Assembly (NCBI RefSeq): GCF_947503125.1
Contig: NZ_CANNCR010000012.1
Span: forward strand, 59,573-123,572
DNA: 64,000 nucleotides
DNA from: an uncultured Metabacillus sp.
Lineage (GTDB): Bacteria; Bacillota; Bacilli; Bacillales; Bacillaceae
Reading direction: 5' to 3'
Under the pieces are notes generated by a model. The model had not been told where the DNA came from, searched no databases, and was given only the letters and a program-made list of their open reading frames with translations. The position numbers were made by a program, and so were the translations under genes. How positions within the stretch are numbered: the stretch's first letter is position 1; each line of letters starts with the position of its first letter. Shown piece by piece: positions 17,318-26,962 of the stretch.

Positions 17318-18394
17318 ATGAGTCATGCAGAATTGGAAGCATTGAGACAGAGAGCAGATGAGATTAATTTACAGATTTTAAAGCTGATTAATGAGCGTGG
17401 AAGACTAGTACAAGAAATTGGAAAAGCAAAGGAAGCACAAGGTGTTAATCGCTATGATCCTGTTCGTGAACGCAAAATGTTAAACAGCATTAAAGAATAT
17501 AATGATGGTCCATTTTTAGATTCAACCTTGCAGCATATTTTTAAGGAAATTTTTAAAGCGGGCTTAGAATTGCAAGAAGATGACCACAGTAAGGCATTGC
17601 TTGTTTCCCGTAAGAAAAAGCCTGAGGATACAATTGTTGAAGTGAATGGTGTGAAAATTGGTGATGGCAGCCAATCATTTATTATTGGTCCTTGTGCGGT
17701 TGAAAGCTATGAGCAGGTTGCTGCTGTTGCTGAACAAGCGGTAAAACAAGGAATTAAAATTTTACGTGGCGGAGCCTTCAAACCACGTACAAGTCCATAC
17801 GACTTCCAAGGCCTTGGTATTGAAGGTCTGAAAATTTTAAGAAAAGTTGGAGATGAGTACGGTTTAGCAATCATAAGTGAAATCGTAAATCCAGCTGATA
17901 TCGAAGTTGCGTTAGATTATGTTGACATCATTCAAATTGGTGCCCGAAATATGCAGAACTTTGAACTATTAAAAGCTGCTGGAGCTGTTAGAAAGCCGGT
18001 TCTTCTAAAGCGCGGATTAGCGGCAACAATCGATGAGTTCGTAAATGCAGCTGAATACATTATCTCACAAGGAAATGACCAAATTATCCTTTGTGAGCGC
18101 GGTATTCGTACGTATGAGCGTGCAACTAGAAATACATTAGATATTTCTGCTGTACCTATTTTAAAACAAGAAACACACTTACCGGTATTTGTCGATGTTA
18201 CACATTCAACAGGTAGAAGAGACTTATTAGTTCCAACAGCTAAGGCTGCTTTAGCTATTGGTGCAGATGGTGTAATGGCTGAAGTTCATCCTGATCCTGC
18301 TGTTGCCTTATCTGACTCAGCACAGCAAATGGACTTTGATCAATTTGACCAGTTTATAACCGAATTAAAACCTTTAGTGAAAGTAAACGTATAA
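17318..18394 (+). CDS. aroA: Bifunctional chorismate mutase / DAHP synthase AroA(G)
   Basis: A 358-aa fusion that starts the shikimate pathway (PEP plus erythrose-4-phosphate to DAHP) and carries an N-terminal chorismate mutase domain that senses chorismate and prephenate. The mutase occupies about residues 1-85 ([21 protein letters not shown]). The synthase follows with [43 protein letters not shown] and [12 protein letters not shown]. Earlier starts are possible, but ATG 17318 lies eight bases after GGAAGGGA and gives exactly the B. subtilis length. It lies just upstream of ccpA, as in other bacilli. Confidence 0.96.
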   Translation: MSHAELEALRQRADEINLQILKLINERGRLVQEIGKAKEAQGVNRYDPVRERKMLNSIKEYNDGPFLDSTLQHIFKEIFKAGLELQEDDHSKALLVSRKKKPEDTIVEVNGVKIGDGSQSFIIGPCAVESYEQVAAVAEQAVKQGIKILRGGAFKPRTSPYDFQGLGIEGLKILRKVGDEYGLAIISEIVNPADIEVALDYVDIIQIGARNMQNFELLKAAGAVRKPVLLKRGLAATIDEFVNAAEYIISQGNDQIILCERGIRTYERATRNTLDISAVPILKQETHLPVFVDVTHSTGRRDLLVPTAKAALAIGADGVMAEVHPDPAVALSDSAQQMDFDQFDQFITELKPLVKVNV

Positions 18395-18414
18395 TTTATT
18401 TGATATCTACTTAA

Positions 18415-18489
18415 GGTTGGCTCACTGGATTTTCCTAAAAACTCATCTAAATGATGAAGGAGAATCTGGAAAATGGGTCAATCTTTTTA
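18415..18489 (+). terminator. aroA terminator
   Basis: A long stem with G-T pairs, GGTTGGCTCA (18415-18424) with TGGGTCAATC (18474-18483), is extended inward by CTGGATTTTCC with GGAGAATCTGG. TTTTTATTTG follows. Confidence 0.8.
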
Positions 18490-18641
18490 TTTGTTTCTTT
18501 TTTTATAAATAAATGTTATATTTTATGGTAAAAATATTTCTATAACCTTTTTAAAGATAGGATTTATTCATTGAACTTTAAAAAGCGCTTGTGAAAAAAT
18601 GAACAAAATGTGACAACAAAGCAAAAATCAAATGAAATTGA

Positions 18642-18670
18642 TTGCAGACATTTTCAGAGTATCGTATGAT
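18642..18670 (+). promoter_or_regulatory. Probable sigma-A promoter of ccpA
   Basis: TTGCAG (18642-18647), 17 bases, TATGAT (18665-18670). The leader would be about 120 nt. Confidence 0.6.
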
Positions 18671-18798
18671 AAGTTTACATAGTACGCGCTTAAATCTGGC
18701 TATTTGACAAGAGAAACAAATTTTCTACATATGATATAGCGAAATTTAAAGTGAAAATTTAAAATATACGTCTTGAAGTATTTGAAGGAGTGTTCATA

Positions 18799-19800
18799 AT
18801 GACAAGTGTAACAATATATGATGTTGCCCGTGAGGCAAATGTATCGATGGCAACTGTTTCTCGAGTAGTAAACGGGAACCCAAATGTAAAGCCAACGACA
18901 AGAAAAAAAGTATTGGATGCCATTGAAAGATTAGGGTATCGTCCTAACGCAGTTGCAAGAGGATTAGCAAGTAAGAAAACAACAACTGTTGGGGTTATCA
19001 TTCCCGATATTTCAAGTATCTTTTATTCAGAGCTTGCTCGAGGAATTGAAGATATTGCGACAATGTATAAATACAACATCATTCTAAGCAACTCAGACCA
19101 AAATAAAGACAAAGAGCTTCATTTGTTAAACACAATGCTCGGAAAACAGGTTGATGGTATTGTTTTCATGAGTGGAAATGTAACTGAAGAGCTTGTTGAC
19201 CAATTTAAGCGTTCACCAGTTCCAATCGTGTTAGCTGCATCTGTTGATTTAACAGATACAACACCTTCTGTAAATATTAATTATGAACAAGCTGCATACG
19301 ATGTGACATCAATGCTGATTGAAAAAGGCCATAAGAAGATCGCATATGTTGAAGGACCTGCTGAAGAGCCGGTAAATCGTTTGAAAAAGTCTGTAGGATA
19401 TAGACGTGCACTGGAAGATGCTGGTATTGCTTTTGATGAGGCATTGGTAGTTGAAGGTGATTATACGTATGATTCAGGAATTGAAGCATTTGAAAAAATT
19501 GATGAGCTGAATGAAAAACCAACAGCCATTTTCGTAGGAACAGATGAAATGGCATTAGGTGTCATCCACGCTGCGCAAGACAGAAATTACTCAATCCCAT
19601 CTGATTTTGAAATTGTTGGCTTTGATAATACTCGACTTGCGACTATGGTGCGTCCAACCCTTACAACAGTTGTTCAGCCAACATATGATATTGGCGCTGT
19701 TGCGATGAGATTACTTACAAAATACATGAACAAAGAAGAAGTCGATAATCATATCGTTGAGCTTCCACATCGAATTGAGTATAGACAATCAACGAAATAA
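18799..19800 (+). CDS. ccpA: Catabolite control protein A (LacI/GalR family)
   Basis: A 333-aa transcription factor that binds cre sites when bound to HPr-Ser46-P, repressing or activating carbon metabolism genes. The N-terminal helix-turn-helix [24 protein letters not shown] segment (about residues 4-23) and the hinge helix [16 protein letters not shown] are intact. The sensor domain contains [31 protein letters not shown] and [14 protein letters not shown] 18799 follows AAGGAG with eight bases spacing. It should control acsA/acuA and ackA in this same window. Unlike B. subtilis, no ytxDE (motPS) genes follow it. Confidence 0.97.
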   Translation: MTSVTIYDVAREANVSMATVSRVVNGNPNVKPTTRKKVLDAIERLGYRPNAVARGLASKKTTTVGVIIPDISSIFYSELARGIEDIATMYKYNIILSNSDQNKDKELHLLNTMLGKQVDGIVFMSGNVTEELVDQFKRSPVPIVLAASVDLTDTTPSVNINYEQAAYDVTSMLIEKGHKKIAYVEGPAEEPVNRLKKSVGYRRALEDAGIAFDEALVVEGDYTYDSGIEAFEKIDELNEKPTAIFVGTDEMALGVIHAAQDRNYSIPSDFEIVGFDNTRLATMVRPTLTTVVQPTYDIGAVAMRLLTKYMNKEEVDNHIVELPHRIEYRQSTK

Positions 19801-19814
19801 TCGAAGTGAAAAAT

Positions 19815-19875
19815 GAGCGAACATTAGTCTGAACCATTATGTTATTCAGACTAATTGTTCAGCTCGTTTTTTATT
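19815..19875. terminator. Bidirectional ccpA/acuC terminator
   Basis: A long imperfect stem from GAGCGAACA..TTAGTCTGAA to TTCAGACTAA..TGTTCAGCTC (19815-19865) with T-rich tails on both strands. Confidence 0.85.
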
Positions 19876-21040
19876 TATTTTTCTCTTGGTTTTGCCGAAG
19901 CGAATATAGTGCTTTTGAAACCGTTAATGCATTTTTTTCTTCTATTTCCGGCTTGCGGGGAATTGGTTTATATAAGTCAACTGGGTCATACCATTCTTCA
20001 GGAAGCTGAATTGGTGCTTTTGCTTGCCATTTATCAATCCAGGACTTCGGCAGTTTTTTTGGTGCTTTCATGTTGATCATTTCCAGCCAAATCAAGCTCC
20101 ATGCTCTAGGAACCACCCGCCAAATGTCATAGCCTCCGCCGCCAACTGCAATCCATCGTCCATTACAATATTTGTGAGCGATTTCATGTATCAGCCGCGG
20201 GATTTCATGGTAAATCGCCATTGATGCTGATAAATGTGTTAATGGGTCATAATAATGGGCATCTGTCCCATGTTGCGTGAGAATGACATCAGGCTTGAAA
20301 AATGCAGCAACCTCTGTGACAGATGTACGGTACGCATGAAGCCATGATTCATCCTCTGTAAAAGCGTCCAATGGAATATTAAATGAATAGCCATATCCTC
20401 TCCCGGAGCCTCGTTCTGTAATATTCCCGGTCCCTGGAAATAAATATCGTCCTGTTTCATGAATGGAGAGTGTGCAGACAGTTGGATCATCATAAAATGT
20501 CCACTGAACCCCATCACCGTGATGGGCATCAGTATCAATATATAACACTCTTGCCCCATATTTTTTTTGTAAAAACTTAATGGCTACAGAGCAATCATTA
20601 TAAATGCAAAATCCTGATGCTTTTCCGCGAAAACCGTGATGCAGGCCGCCACCGAAGTTGGCAGCATGCTTTGCTTTCCCTTCCATTACATAATTGACTG
20701 CCGTTAAGGTTCCGCCGACCAAAAGGGAGCTTGCCTCATGCATATTGGGAAAAATGGGTGTATCCTCTGTTCCAATTCCATAATTAAGTGCTTCTTCTTC
20801 ATCTAATTGTCCTTGTCCAGCTCGTTTAATTGATTGAATATATCTTTTATCATGAACAAGTGCTAATTCATCCTCTGAAGCGGTCCTGGGTGTTATGATA
20901 TCTTTATCCTGTATAGCATTCATTTGTTTTAATAAGTCAAAGGTAAGTTCAACTCGTAACTGATTAAATGGATGATTTTGATGAAACTTATAAGCTTGAT
21001 ATTGAGGAGAATAGATAAAAACAGTATCATTTACTGACAT
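19871..21040 (-). CDS. acuC: AcuC, class I histone-deacetylase-like AcsA deacetylase
   Basis: A 389-aa zinc-dependent deacetylase that removes the acetyl group placed on acetyl-CoA synthetase by AcuA, restoring activity. HDAC-family motifs are complete: HAANFGGGLHHGFRGKASGFCIYND, LYIDTDAHHGDGVQ (metal-binding D and H), LSIHETGRYLFPGTG, HGTDAHYYDPL and VGGGGYDIW. I use ATG 21040-21038 (MSVNDTVFIYSP), which follows GCGGGGAACAGCAA. Its start overlaps by ten bases a 32-codon frame that looks like the end of acuB. It is convergent with ccpA. Confidence 0.95.
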   Translation of the reverse strand: MSVNDTVFIYSPQYQAYKFHQNHPFNQLRVELTFDLLKQMNAIQDKDIITPRTASEDELALVHDKRYIQSIKRAGQGQLDEEEALNYGIGTEDTPIFPNMHEASSLLVGGTLTAVNYVMEGKAKHAANFGGGLHHGFRGKASGFCIYNDCSVAIKFLQKKYGARVLYIDTDAHHGDGVQWTFYDDPTVCTLSIHETGRYLFPGTGNITERGSGRGYGYSFNIPLDAFTEDESWLHAYRTSVTEVAAFFKPDVILTQHGTDAHYYDPLTHLSASMAIYHEIPRLIHEIAHKYCNGRWIAVGGGGYDIWRVVPRAWSLIWLEMINMKAPKKLPKSWIDKWQAKAPIQLPEEWYDPVDLYKPIPRKPEIEEKNALTVSKALYSLRQNQEKNK

Positions 21041-21129
21041 TTGCTGTTCCCCGCAATTTTTTGCCATATAGCTTTAACTCCTTTAGCTTGTAAGTTAGTC
21101 ATCATCATCGAAACGGTTGTTGACTTCAT
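21031..21129 (-). pseudogene. acuB: Short ORF, probable relic of acuB
   Basis: A 32-codon frame sits in the acuA-acuC gap where B. subtilis carries acuB, a CBS-ACT protein of about 210 aa. It has an excellent ribosome binding site (GAGGAGG) before ATG 21129-21127. Its second half, TNLQAKGVKAIWQKIAG, resembles the C-terminal end of AcuB proteins (a 'lq..G..v.WP' segment), and its stop overlaps the acuC start as an acuB gene would. The simplest view is an internal deletion that kept the translation start and the last twenty-odd codons in frame. It may still be translated for coupling to acuC. The resemblance is short and judged from memory. Confidence 0.5.
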
Positions 21130-21192
21130 GTTAGTACGCCTCCTCAACATTAGCGAATGTCTCTTATTGCGATAGGTAATAGTTGATAGTTA

Positions 21193-21825
21193 TTAGTACA
21201 TAAATCGGTTTTGAAAGCGTAGACGATCGAATTGTTGAATAGATTTCGGTTTGACTCTTTTTCCGATTCTCGCCATTAAGCAATTGGCTGGATGTGAGCT
21301 GATTTCAGGATCATCAGTGGCATACCATTCCAAGCCGCCGGCATTCATCATTTTTTCCATTATTTTTCTGTATTCCCATACATTTAAGCCAGAACCCTTT
21401 AAATCCCAATGCCAATAATATTCAGTCGTAATGATGATGTAGTCTTCCATGGCATCATCCATCATGGAAACCTTTAGCAGATTTTTTCCTATCGAATAAC
21501 CGCGGTATTTAGGTGCCACCTCTATGGCTCCTAATTCTATTAGCTCTTCCATATTTCCTTCAGACCATCGCTCTAATGGGTCTGGATACAGATAGGTAAC
21601 ATAGCCAACAATCACATCATGAACTCTTGCAATAATGATTCTACCTTCAGGCAGCCCCGCTATTTCAACTAATGCTTTATGTTGCTGTTTAGGCTGTCTA
21701 AATGCAACTAAGCCTTCATGAAAATCATAGCTAGCTAGTTTTTCTTGAGAGATCGGCCCCTCAATGAAAATACTTCCATTCTGTGTTTTGATTTCTTTAG
21801 CATTATATGTCTTAAGGTGTATCAT
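21193..21825 (-). CDS. acuA: AcuA, GNAT-family acetyltransferase of AcsA
   Basis: A 210-aa Gcn5-related acetyltransferase that inactivates acetyl-CoA synthetase by acetylating its active-site lysine. The acetyl-CoA loop appears as VAPKYRGYSIGKNLLK (V.p.yRg.giG..L), preceded by the strand VHDVIVGYVTYLYPDP. The ATG follows AAGGCGGTGACCTA. It is divergent from its substrate gene acsA, with promoters and a cre-like sequence in the 252-bp space between, and leads an acuA-(acuB relic)-acuC operon. Confidence 0.93.
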   Translation of the reverse strand: MIHLKTYNAKEIKTQNGSIFIEGPISQEKLASYDFHEGLVAFRQPKQQHKALVEIAGLPEGRIIIARVHDVIVGYVTYLYPDPLERWSEGNMEELIELGAIEVAPKYRGYSIGKNLLKVSMMDDAMEDYIIITTEYYWHWDLKGSGLNVWEYRKIMEKMMNAGGLEWYATDDPEISSHPANCLMARIGKRVKPKSIQQFDRLRFQNRFMY

Positions 21826-21969
21826 TAGGTCACCGCCTTTATAAAGTAAGAAATATGTAGTAAATTTATCCCGATCTTCTCCATATCTGTTTAATATAAT
21901 AATAGATCCATTGGAAGATAAACAATAGTAGGAAGGCCTATACCTTTATTATACTAGATTATTTATAAA

Positions 21970-21983
21970 ATGAAGCGTTTACA
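21970..21983. promoter_or_regulatory. cre-like half site between acuA and acsA
   Basis: ATGAAGCGTTTACA keeps the AANCGNTNWCA part of the cre consensus TGWAANCGNTNWCA but misses the first three positions, as if one A had been lost from TGAAAGCG. B. subtilis has CcpA-bound cre sites in this same space. Confidence 0.4.
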
Positions 21984-22012
21984 ATATGATTAAATTATAT
22001 AAATTTCAAAAA

Positions 22013-22041
22013 TTGAGAAAAATGAAGTATTGTAATATAAT
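22013..22041 (+). promoter_or_regulatory. Sigma-A promoter of acsA
   Basis: TTGAGA (22013-22018), 17 bases, TATAAT (22036-22041); the start would be near 22048. Confidence 0.75.
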
Positions 22042-22077
22042 AGTGTTGTCAAGGACTTACATAAGGGGGAGTATATG

Positions 22078-23793
22078 ATGAAATTGGAAGCGTTGCCATC
22101 TGTTAAGGGGAATTTTAATTTGCAAGATTATGATTCTGTCTATCATTCATTTGATTGGTCAGAGGTAGAAAAGAACTTTACTTGGTCTGAAACTGGCCGT
22201 GTGAACGCAGCCTATGAAGCTATTGATAAGCATGCAGAAACATTTCGGAAAAATAAAATCGCCCTCTATTATCGCGACCCAGAACGTGAAGAAAAATTTA
22301 CGTTTAAAGAAATGAAGGAACTTTCAAATAAAGCGGCAAACGTGCTTAAAACAACTGCTGATGTTGAAAAGGGAGACCGCTTATTTGTTTTTATGCCTAG
22401 AACGCCTGAGTTGTATTTTGTCATTTTAGGTGCTGTCAAACTTGGGGCAATTGTTGGTCCTTTATTTGAAGCGTTTATGGAAGGTGCGGTAAAAGATCGT
22501 CTCTTGGACAGTGATGCAAAAGTTATTGTTACAACTCCTGAATTACTTGAAAGAATCCCTGTTAATGAATTACCTTCATTAAAGCATGTTGTTGTCGTCG
22601 GTGACTCTGTTGATACCTCACAGCATATTGACTTTTTCGCTGAAATGAAAACAGCAAGCAAGGAGCTTGAGATTGAATGGGTTGAGAAGACAGATGGATT
22701 GCTGTTGCACTATACATCTGGTTCAACTGGGAAACCGAAGGGAGTCTTGCATGTTCATCAGGCAATGGTTCAGCATTATCAAACTGCTCAATGGGTATTG
22801 GATTTACAGGAGGATGATGTATACTGGTGTACGGCTGACCCGGGCTGGGTAACCGGAACGGTCTATGGTATTTTCGGACCTTGGTTATCAGGTGCATCCA
22901 ATGTGATCGTTGGCGGCCGCTTCAGTCCAGATCATTGGTATCAAACAATTGAGGATTTTGGTGTAACGGTATGGTATAGTGCACCAACAGCATTTAGAAT
23001 GCTGATGGGTGCAGGGGATGAGCTTGTAAAACAATACGATACCAGCACCCTAAGACATGTTCTAAGTGTTGGCGAACCATTAAACCCTGAGGTTGTACGC
23101 TGGGGTGTGAAAGTATTTAATAAACGCATCCATGATACATGGTGGATGACTGAGACTGGTGCACAGCTTATTTGTAATTATCCATGTATGGAAATTAAAC
23201 CAGGATCAATGGGAAAACCAATTCCTGGGGTGGAAGCAGCGATCGTTGATGATCAAGGTAATGAGCTGCCACCGTATCGAATGGGGAATTTAGCAATTAA
23301 AAAAGGCTGGCCATCAATGATGTACACTATTTGGAATAATCCGGAAAAATATGAATCATATTTTATGCCGGGGGATTGGTATGTATCAGGTGATTCAGCA
23401 TATATGGATGAAGATGGGTACTTCTGGTTCCAAGGCAGAATTGATGATGTCATTATGACATCTGGTGAGCGTGTCGGTCCATTTGAAGTTGAGAGTAAGC
23501 TTATCGAACATCCTGCAATCGCAGAAGCCGGGGTTATTGGTAAGCCTGATCCGGTAAGGGGAGAAATCATCAAAGCCTTTGTTGCTCTTCGTGAAGGATA
23601 TGAGGCAACTGATGAGTTAAAAGAGGAAATTCGAACATTTGTGAAAAAAGGGTTAGCAGCTCATGCTGCACCACGTGAAATTGAGTTCCGTGATAAGCTT
23701 CCTAAAACAAGAAGCGGAAAAATTATGCGCCGTGTCTTAAAGGCATGGGAGCTTGACTTGCCGACAGGTGACCTTTCAACAATGGAAGATTGA
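22078..23793 (+). CDS. acsA: Acetyl-CoA synthetase AcsA
   Basis: A 571-aa AMP-forming acetate--CoA ligase for growth on low acetate. The P-loop YTSGSTGKPKG is at residues 212-222; DTWWMTETG, YVSGDSAYMDEDGYFWFQGR and the C-terminal KTRSGKIMRRV follow. The lysine in SGK (548 here) corresponds to Lys549 of B. subtilis AcsA, the residue acetylated by AcuA and deacetylated by AcuC. Of two adjacent ATGs, 22078 has the better spacing from AAGGGGGAG and fits the homologue N-terminus MxLxALP. Confidence 0.97.
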   Translation: MKLEALPSVKGNFNLQDYDSVYHSFDWSEVEKNFTWSETGRVNAAYEAIDKHAETFRKNKIALYYRDPEREEKFTFKEMKELSNKAANVLKTTADVEKGDRLFVFMPRTPELYFVILGAVKLGAIVGPLFEAFMEGAVKDRLLDSDAKVIVTTPELLERIPVNELPSLKHVVVVGDSVDTSQHIDFFAEMKTASKELEIEWVEKTDGLLLHYTSGSTGKPKGVLHVHQAMVQHYQTAQWVLDLQEDDVYWCTADPGWVTGTVYGIFGPWLSGASNVIVGGRFSPDHWYQTIEDFGVTVWYSAPTAFRMLMGAGDELVKQYDTSTLRHVLSVGEPLNPEVVRWGVKVFNKRIHDTWWMTETGAQLICNYPCMEIKPGSMGKPIPGVEAAIVDDQGNELPPYRMGNLAIKKGWPSMMYTIWNNPEKYESYFMPGDWYVSGDSAYMDEDGYFWFQGRIDDVIMTSGERVGPFEVESKLIEHPAIAEAGVIGKPDPVRGEIIKAFVALREGYEATDELKEEIRTFVKKGLAAHAAPREIEFRDKLPKTRSGKIMRRVLKAWELDLPTGDLSTMED

Positions 23794-23808
23794 TATAATA
23801 GTAGTATA

Positions 23809-23865
23809 AATCAAAGGCCAAAGATGATTCACACCGTGAAAATCTTTGGCCTTTGATTATTTGGG
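23809..23865 (+). terminator. acsA terminator
   Basis: AATCAAAGGCCAAAGAT (23809-23825) is perfectly complementary to ATCTTTGGCCTTTGATT (23842-23858), a 17-bp stem followed by ATTTGG. Confidence 0.85.
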
Positions 23866-23923
23866 GGGGCAATTATAGATTGACTCAGTGGTTTGAAGGG
23901 CTGGTAAAGATCGTTTTATCTAT

Positions 23924-24064
23924 ACAATGGGGCTGTCCGAAAAGTAACTTCAACCCAATCTTGAAAAAAAGAAAACCCAAGAATGCTGTCATATATCAAC
24001 ATTCTTGGGTTTTGAATTTTGAGTTATATTACACTAAAATGGACTTTTTAGACAGCCACATTGT
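23924..24064. repeat. 141-bp nested palindrome, MITE-like, also a terminator
   Basis: The ends form 22-bp imperfect inverted repeats (ACAATGGGGCTGTCCGAAAAGT on the left; the right end differs at three positions). The GGCTGTCC..AAAAGT end resembles termini of IS1182-type elements. Inside is a perfect 14-bp hairpin, AAAACCCAAGAATG (23972-23985) with CATTCTTGGGTTTT (24000-24013). No coding sequence is present. It lies seven bases beyond the stop of the minus-strand PBP gene. Confidence 0.6.
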
Positions 24065-24070
24065 GTATTA

Positions 24071-26962
24071 CTAAGTCGCACTTGGCGGCTTATTATCAGT
24101 AGAAGCAGGTTTTGTAACAGGCGTTTCTTTTTTTGGTGGTGGAGCAGGTGGTTTGTTTTCTTTTGTTTCTTTATTAGCAGCACCTGTTGTTGCTGGTGGT
24201 ACAGAAACAGGTTTTTTCTCTGCATATGCCCCAATTTTGATAATGTTTGATGGTGCTGATTCGCGGCCTGCTACATCGACTGCTACAACATAATAAGCTG
24301 CTGGTGATTGACCGACTGAGACAGCCAAGGAACTAGAGCCTGGAACACTAGCGATTTTTTTATAACTTGTAGAGTAATTTGCTGCTGCATATACACGATA
24401 GCCAATAACATCATTGTCAGGGTTAGCCTTCCAGCTTAGTTTCGTACCGCTGGCAGAAATCCCGCTTACCTTTGTTGGAGATGATCCATTATCAGCAATT
24501 TCATTTCCTTCGGTTATCACAAGGTTTCCTAATTTCGATGAATTAGGTAATAATCGTTGTAAGTCACTGACACTTGATATACCATGCTTCTTAAGAATTT
24601 CTTTCTTCAGCATAACACCTTGCTGAACAAATTCTGCCGGTGCTGATGAAGGGACCTTATATGCTCGATCTTTTACAACGACATACTTCCCGCTTGTCAA
24701 GCTATCATCAACTGTTCTCGGAACATATTTAGCATTAAAGAGGTCTGATGCAACTAAGCCGGCCTTTTGGCAAAGATCTGACGGCAGTTCACCTGTTAAT
24801 GTACAATATGATCTTGAAACTATACCGTCCGGTCTTTGGAAACGAGTTTTTGGTGCAATCAGTTCTGGGTTCGCTTCATAAGCAGCATTCATTAATTTAG
24901 CCCATAATAAGATGTTCCGCTTACTGTAAGACATCCCCTTATAATTTTGCTCCAGCGGCTTTGGTGTATCATACCCAATCCATGTTCCAAATGTTACATT
25001 CGGATTTGTGGCAACGAACCATGCGTCTTGATAATCTTGACCAGTACCGGTTTTTCCTGCCCAGTCCGCACTGAATGATAGATAGCCATTTAAGGAAGCG
25101 GCTGTTCCGCTGCTAATGACATCACGCATCATATCGAGCGTTAAATATGCTGTTTGCGCGGAAAATACATCTGCTTCTGTTTTCTCGTGCTGATAGATAA
25201 CGTTTCCGTCACTTGTTTCGATCTTTTCAATCATATAAGCATCAATAAACTTCCCTTTATTGGCGAAGGTTGTGTAAGCATTAACGTTTTCTTCAACCGT
25301 CACACCGATTGTCATTCCACCAAGACTCAAGGATGCGGCGCTATAATCTTTTTCGTGAAGAGTTGTAAAACCCATTTTTTCTAAATATGATAGCGGCTTT
25401 TGATCCATAATTGATAAGTATGTTTTAACAGCTGGAATGTTATAGGAATGCTTTAAGGCTGTCCTAGCACTTGTTAATCCATGGTAGCCGCCGCCGTAGT
25501 TTTGCGGTCTCCATGATCCTAATGAAAATGGAACATCTGCAATTACTGATCCGGGTTGTGATTTTCCTAATTCCATTGCAGGTGCATAGACAAGAAGTGG
25601 TTTCATTGTAGAACCATTAGGTCGTTCAGCACGTGTGGCATGATTTAGGTTTTCCCGGTTAAAATCACGTCCTCCTACGAAGCTGATAATCTTTCCGGTG
25701 ATATTTTCAATCAAAACTCCACCAGTTTCGACTGGTTCTTGGACCACTTTCGTTTCTCCTGTATCAGGATCTTTAATCGTTTCAGGCTTGGCACTGCCAT
25801 AATATTTATAATTTGCCACAACTTTTTGCATCTTGTCGTATATGTTTTTATTGATTGTTGTGTGAATTCGGTATCCTTTATGTCGAATCCCTTGATCTGC
25901 TAATGCATAATATTGTTTTCTTAACCCTTCATCCTTACTCAGGTCATCCTCTGTATACCCATCCTTCTTCGCAAGCTGTACCATGATAATTTCCTTTGCA
26001 CGAGCTTCAACTTCATATGTTAAAAAAGGATATTGATCAATTGCAGAAGGTTTTTTAGGTGTTAGATTGGCTCGTATGTCATAGGCCAAAGCATCCTCAT
26101 ATTCAGCCTTTGTAATATACCCACCGGCATACATCCGCTTTAAAACAGTTTTCATTCGGTTAATACCTGGATCGAGGTTATCCTTCACAGTACCGCCATC
26201 ATTTGAGAATGGCGTATAGCCGAACGGACTTTGCGGCAAGCCAGCAATAAATGCTGATTGAGGAATATTTAAATCCTTCGCATCAACACCAAAAATACCT
26301 TTTGCTGCTGCTTGGACTCCCGCAATATTTCGTCCGTTTGAATTACGTCCAAAATCTGTTACATTTAAATAAGCTTCAATAATTTCCTCTTTTTCAAAGA
26401 ATTTTTCTAGACGTAATGCAAGGAGAATTTCTTTTGCTTTTCTGTCAAAAGATACTTCATTTGTTAAAATTTGATTTTTGATTAACTGCTGTGTAAGGGT
26501 GCTGCCGCCTGTTTGAACTTGTGCATTTGTAAACTCCTGAAACAGAGCTCGCATGATTGCTTTTGGTACAACACCATCATGCTCATAAAAAAGTTCGTCC
26601 TCTGTGGCAATGACAGCATCAACCAAATGTTGTGATACATCTTCTAATTTTACTTCTTCACGATCAATGTCTGCTCTTAATTTCCCAAGATAGACATTGT
26701 TTGCGAAATAAATCTGTGATGTTTCTTCATAATTGTATATATCGTTTTTCAATGCTTCATACGAACGAATCGGTTCATCCTTTACTAATGAAGCAAAATA
26801 TCCAGCACCAACACCCCCGGCAAAGCAAACACCAATGAGCCCAATCACAAGGAATAATAAGAAAAGATTTCCGATAACGTTATAAGATATCCGAAAGTTT
26901 CTTGCTAAATCTTTGTTCGTGAAAGGTGAGAAGCGCCTAAGTATTTCATCCTTTTTTTTCAT
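24071..26962 (-). CDS. Class A penicillin-binding protein (glycosyltransferase-transpeptidase) with fibronectin type III domain
   Basis: A 963-aa bifunctional peptidoglycan synthase. A short cytosolic N-terminus leads to a membrane helix (about residues 30-58). The GT51 domain has the catalytic glutamate in ATEDELFYEHDG (Glu121) and GGSTLTQQLIKN. The transpeptidase has SxxK STMK (Ser451-Lys454), SYN (506-508) and KTG (637-639). A fibronectin type III-like module (about 830-911) and a Pro/Lys/Thr-rich tail end the protein. The catalytic motifs are intact. It lies between acsA and tyrS, where B. subtilis, as I recall, has no PBP gene. Confidence 0.93.
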   Translation of the reverse strand: MKKKDEILRRFSPFTNKDLARNFRISYNVIGNLFLLFLVIGLIGVCFAGGVGAGYFASLVKDEPIRSYEALKNDIYNYEETSQIYFANNVYLGKLRADIDREEVKLEDVSQHLVDAVIATEDELFYEHDGVVPKAIMRALFQEFTNAQVQTGGSTLTQQLIKNQILTNEVSFDRKAKEILLALRLEKFFEKEEIIEAYLNVTDFGRNSNGRNIAGVQAAAKGIFGVDAKDLNIPQSAFIAGLPQSPFGYTPFSNDGGTVKDNLDPGINRMKTVLKRMYAGGYITKAEYEDALAYDIRANLTPKKPSAIDQYPFLTYEVEARAKEIIMVQLAKKDGYTEDDLSKDEGLRKQYYALADQGIRHKGYRIHTTINKNIYDKMQKVVANYKYYGSAKPETIKDPDTGETKVVQEPVETGGVLIENITGKIISFVGGRDFNRENLNHATRAERPNGSTMKPLLVYAPAMELGKSQPGSVIADVPFSLGSWRPQNYGGGYHGLTSARTALKHSYNIPAVKTYLSIMDQKPLSYLEKMGFTTLHEKDYSAASLSLGGMTIGVTVEENVNAYTTFANKGKFIDAYMIEKIETSDGNVIYQHEKTEADVFSAQTAYLTLDMMRDVISSGTAASLNGYLSFSADWAGKTGTGQDYQDAWFVATNPNVTFGTWIGYDTPKPLEQNYKGMSYSKRNILLWAKLMNAAYEANPELIAPKTRFQRPDGIVSRSYCTLTGELPSDLCQKAGLVASDLFNAKYVPRTVDDSLTSGKYVVVKDRAYKVPSSAPAEFVQQGVMLKKEILKKHGISSVSDLQRLLPNSSKLGNLVITEGNEIADNGSSPTKVSGISASGTKLSWKANPDNDVIGYRVYAAANYSTSYKKIASVPGSSSLAVSVGQSPAAYYVVAVDVAGRESAPSNIIKIGAYAEKKPVSVPPATTGAANKETKENKPPAPPPKKETPVTKPASTDNKPPSAT

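Larger units (their letters stand above)
18395..18798 (+). other. 404-bp gap with aroA terminator and ccpA promoter
   Basis: The first 100 bases hold the aroA terminator and the last 160 the ccpA promoter and leader. An AAGCGCTT palindrome near 18580 resembles a cre core but fails at both ends. No gene is supported. Confidence 0.6.

Noticed and set aside
18572..18592. cre site for autoregulation upstream of ccpA (AAGCGCTT palindrome).
   Set aside because: Only the central part matches; the outer TG and CA positions fail.
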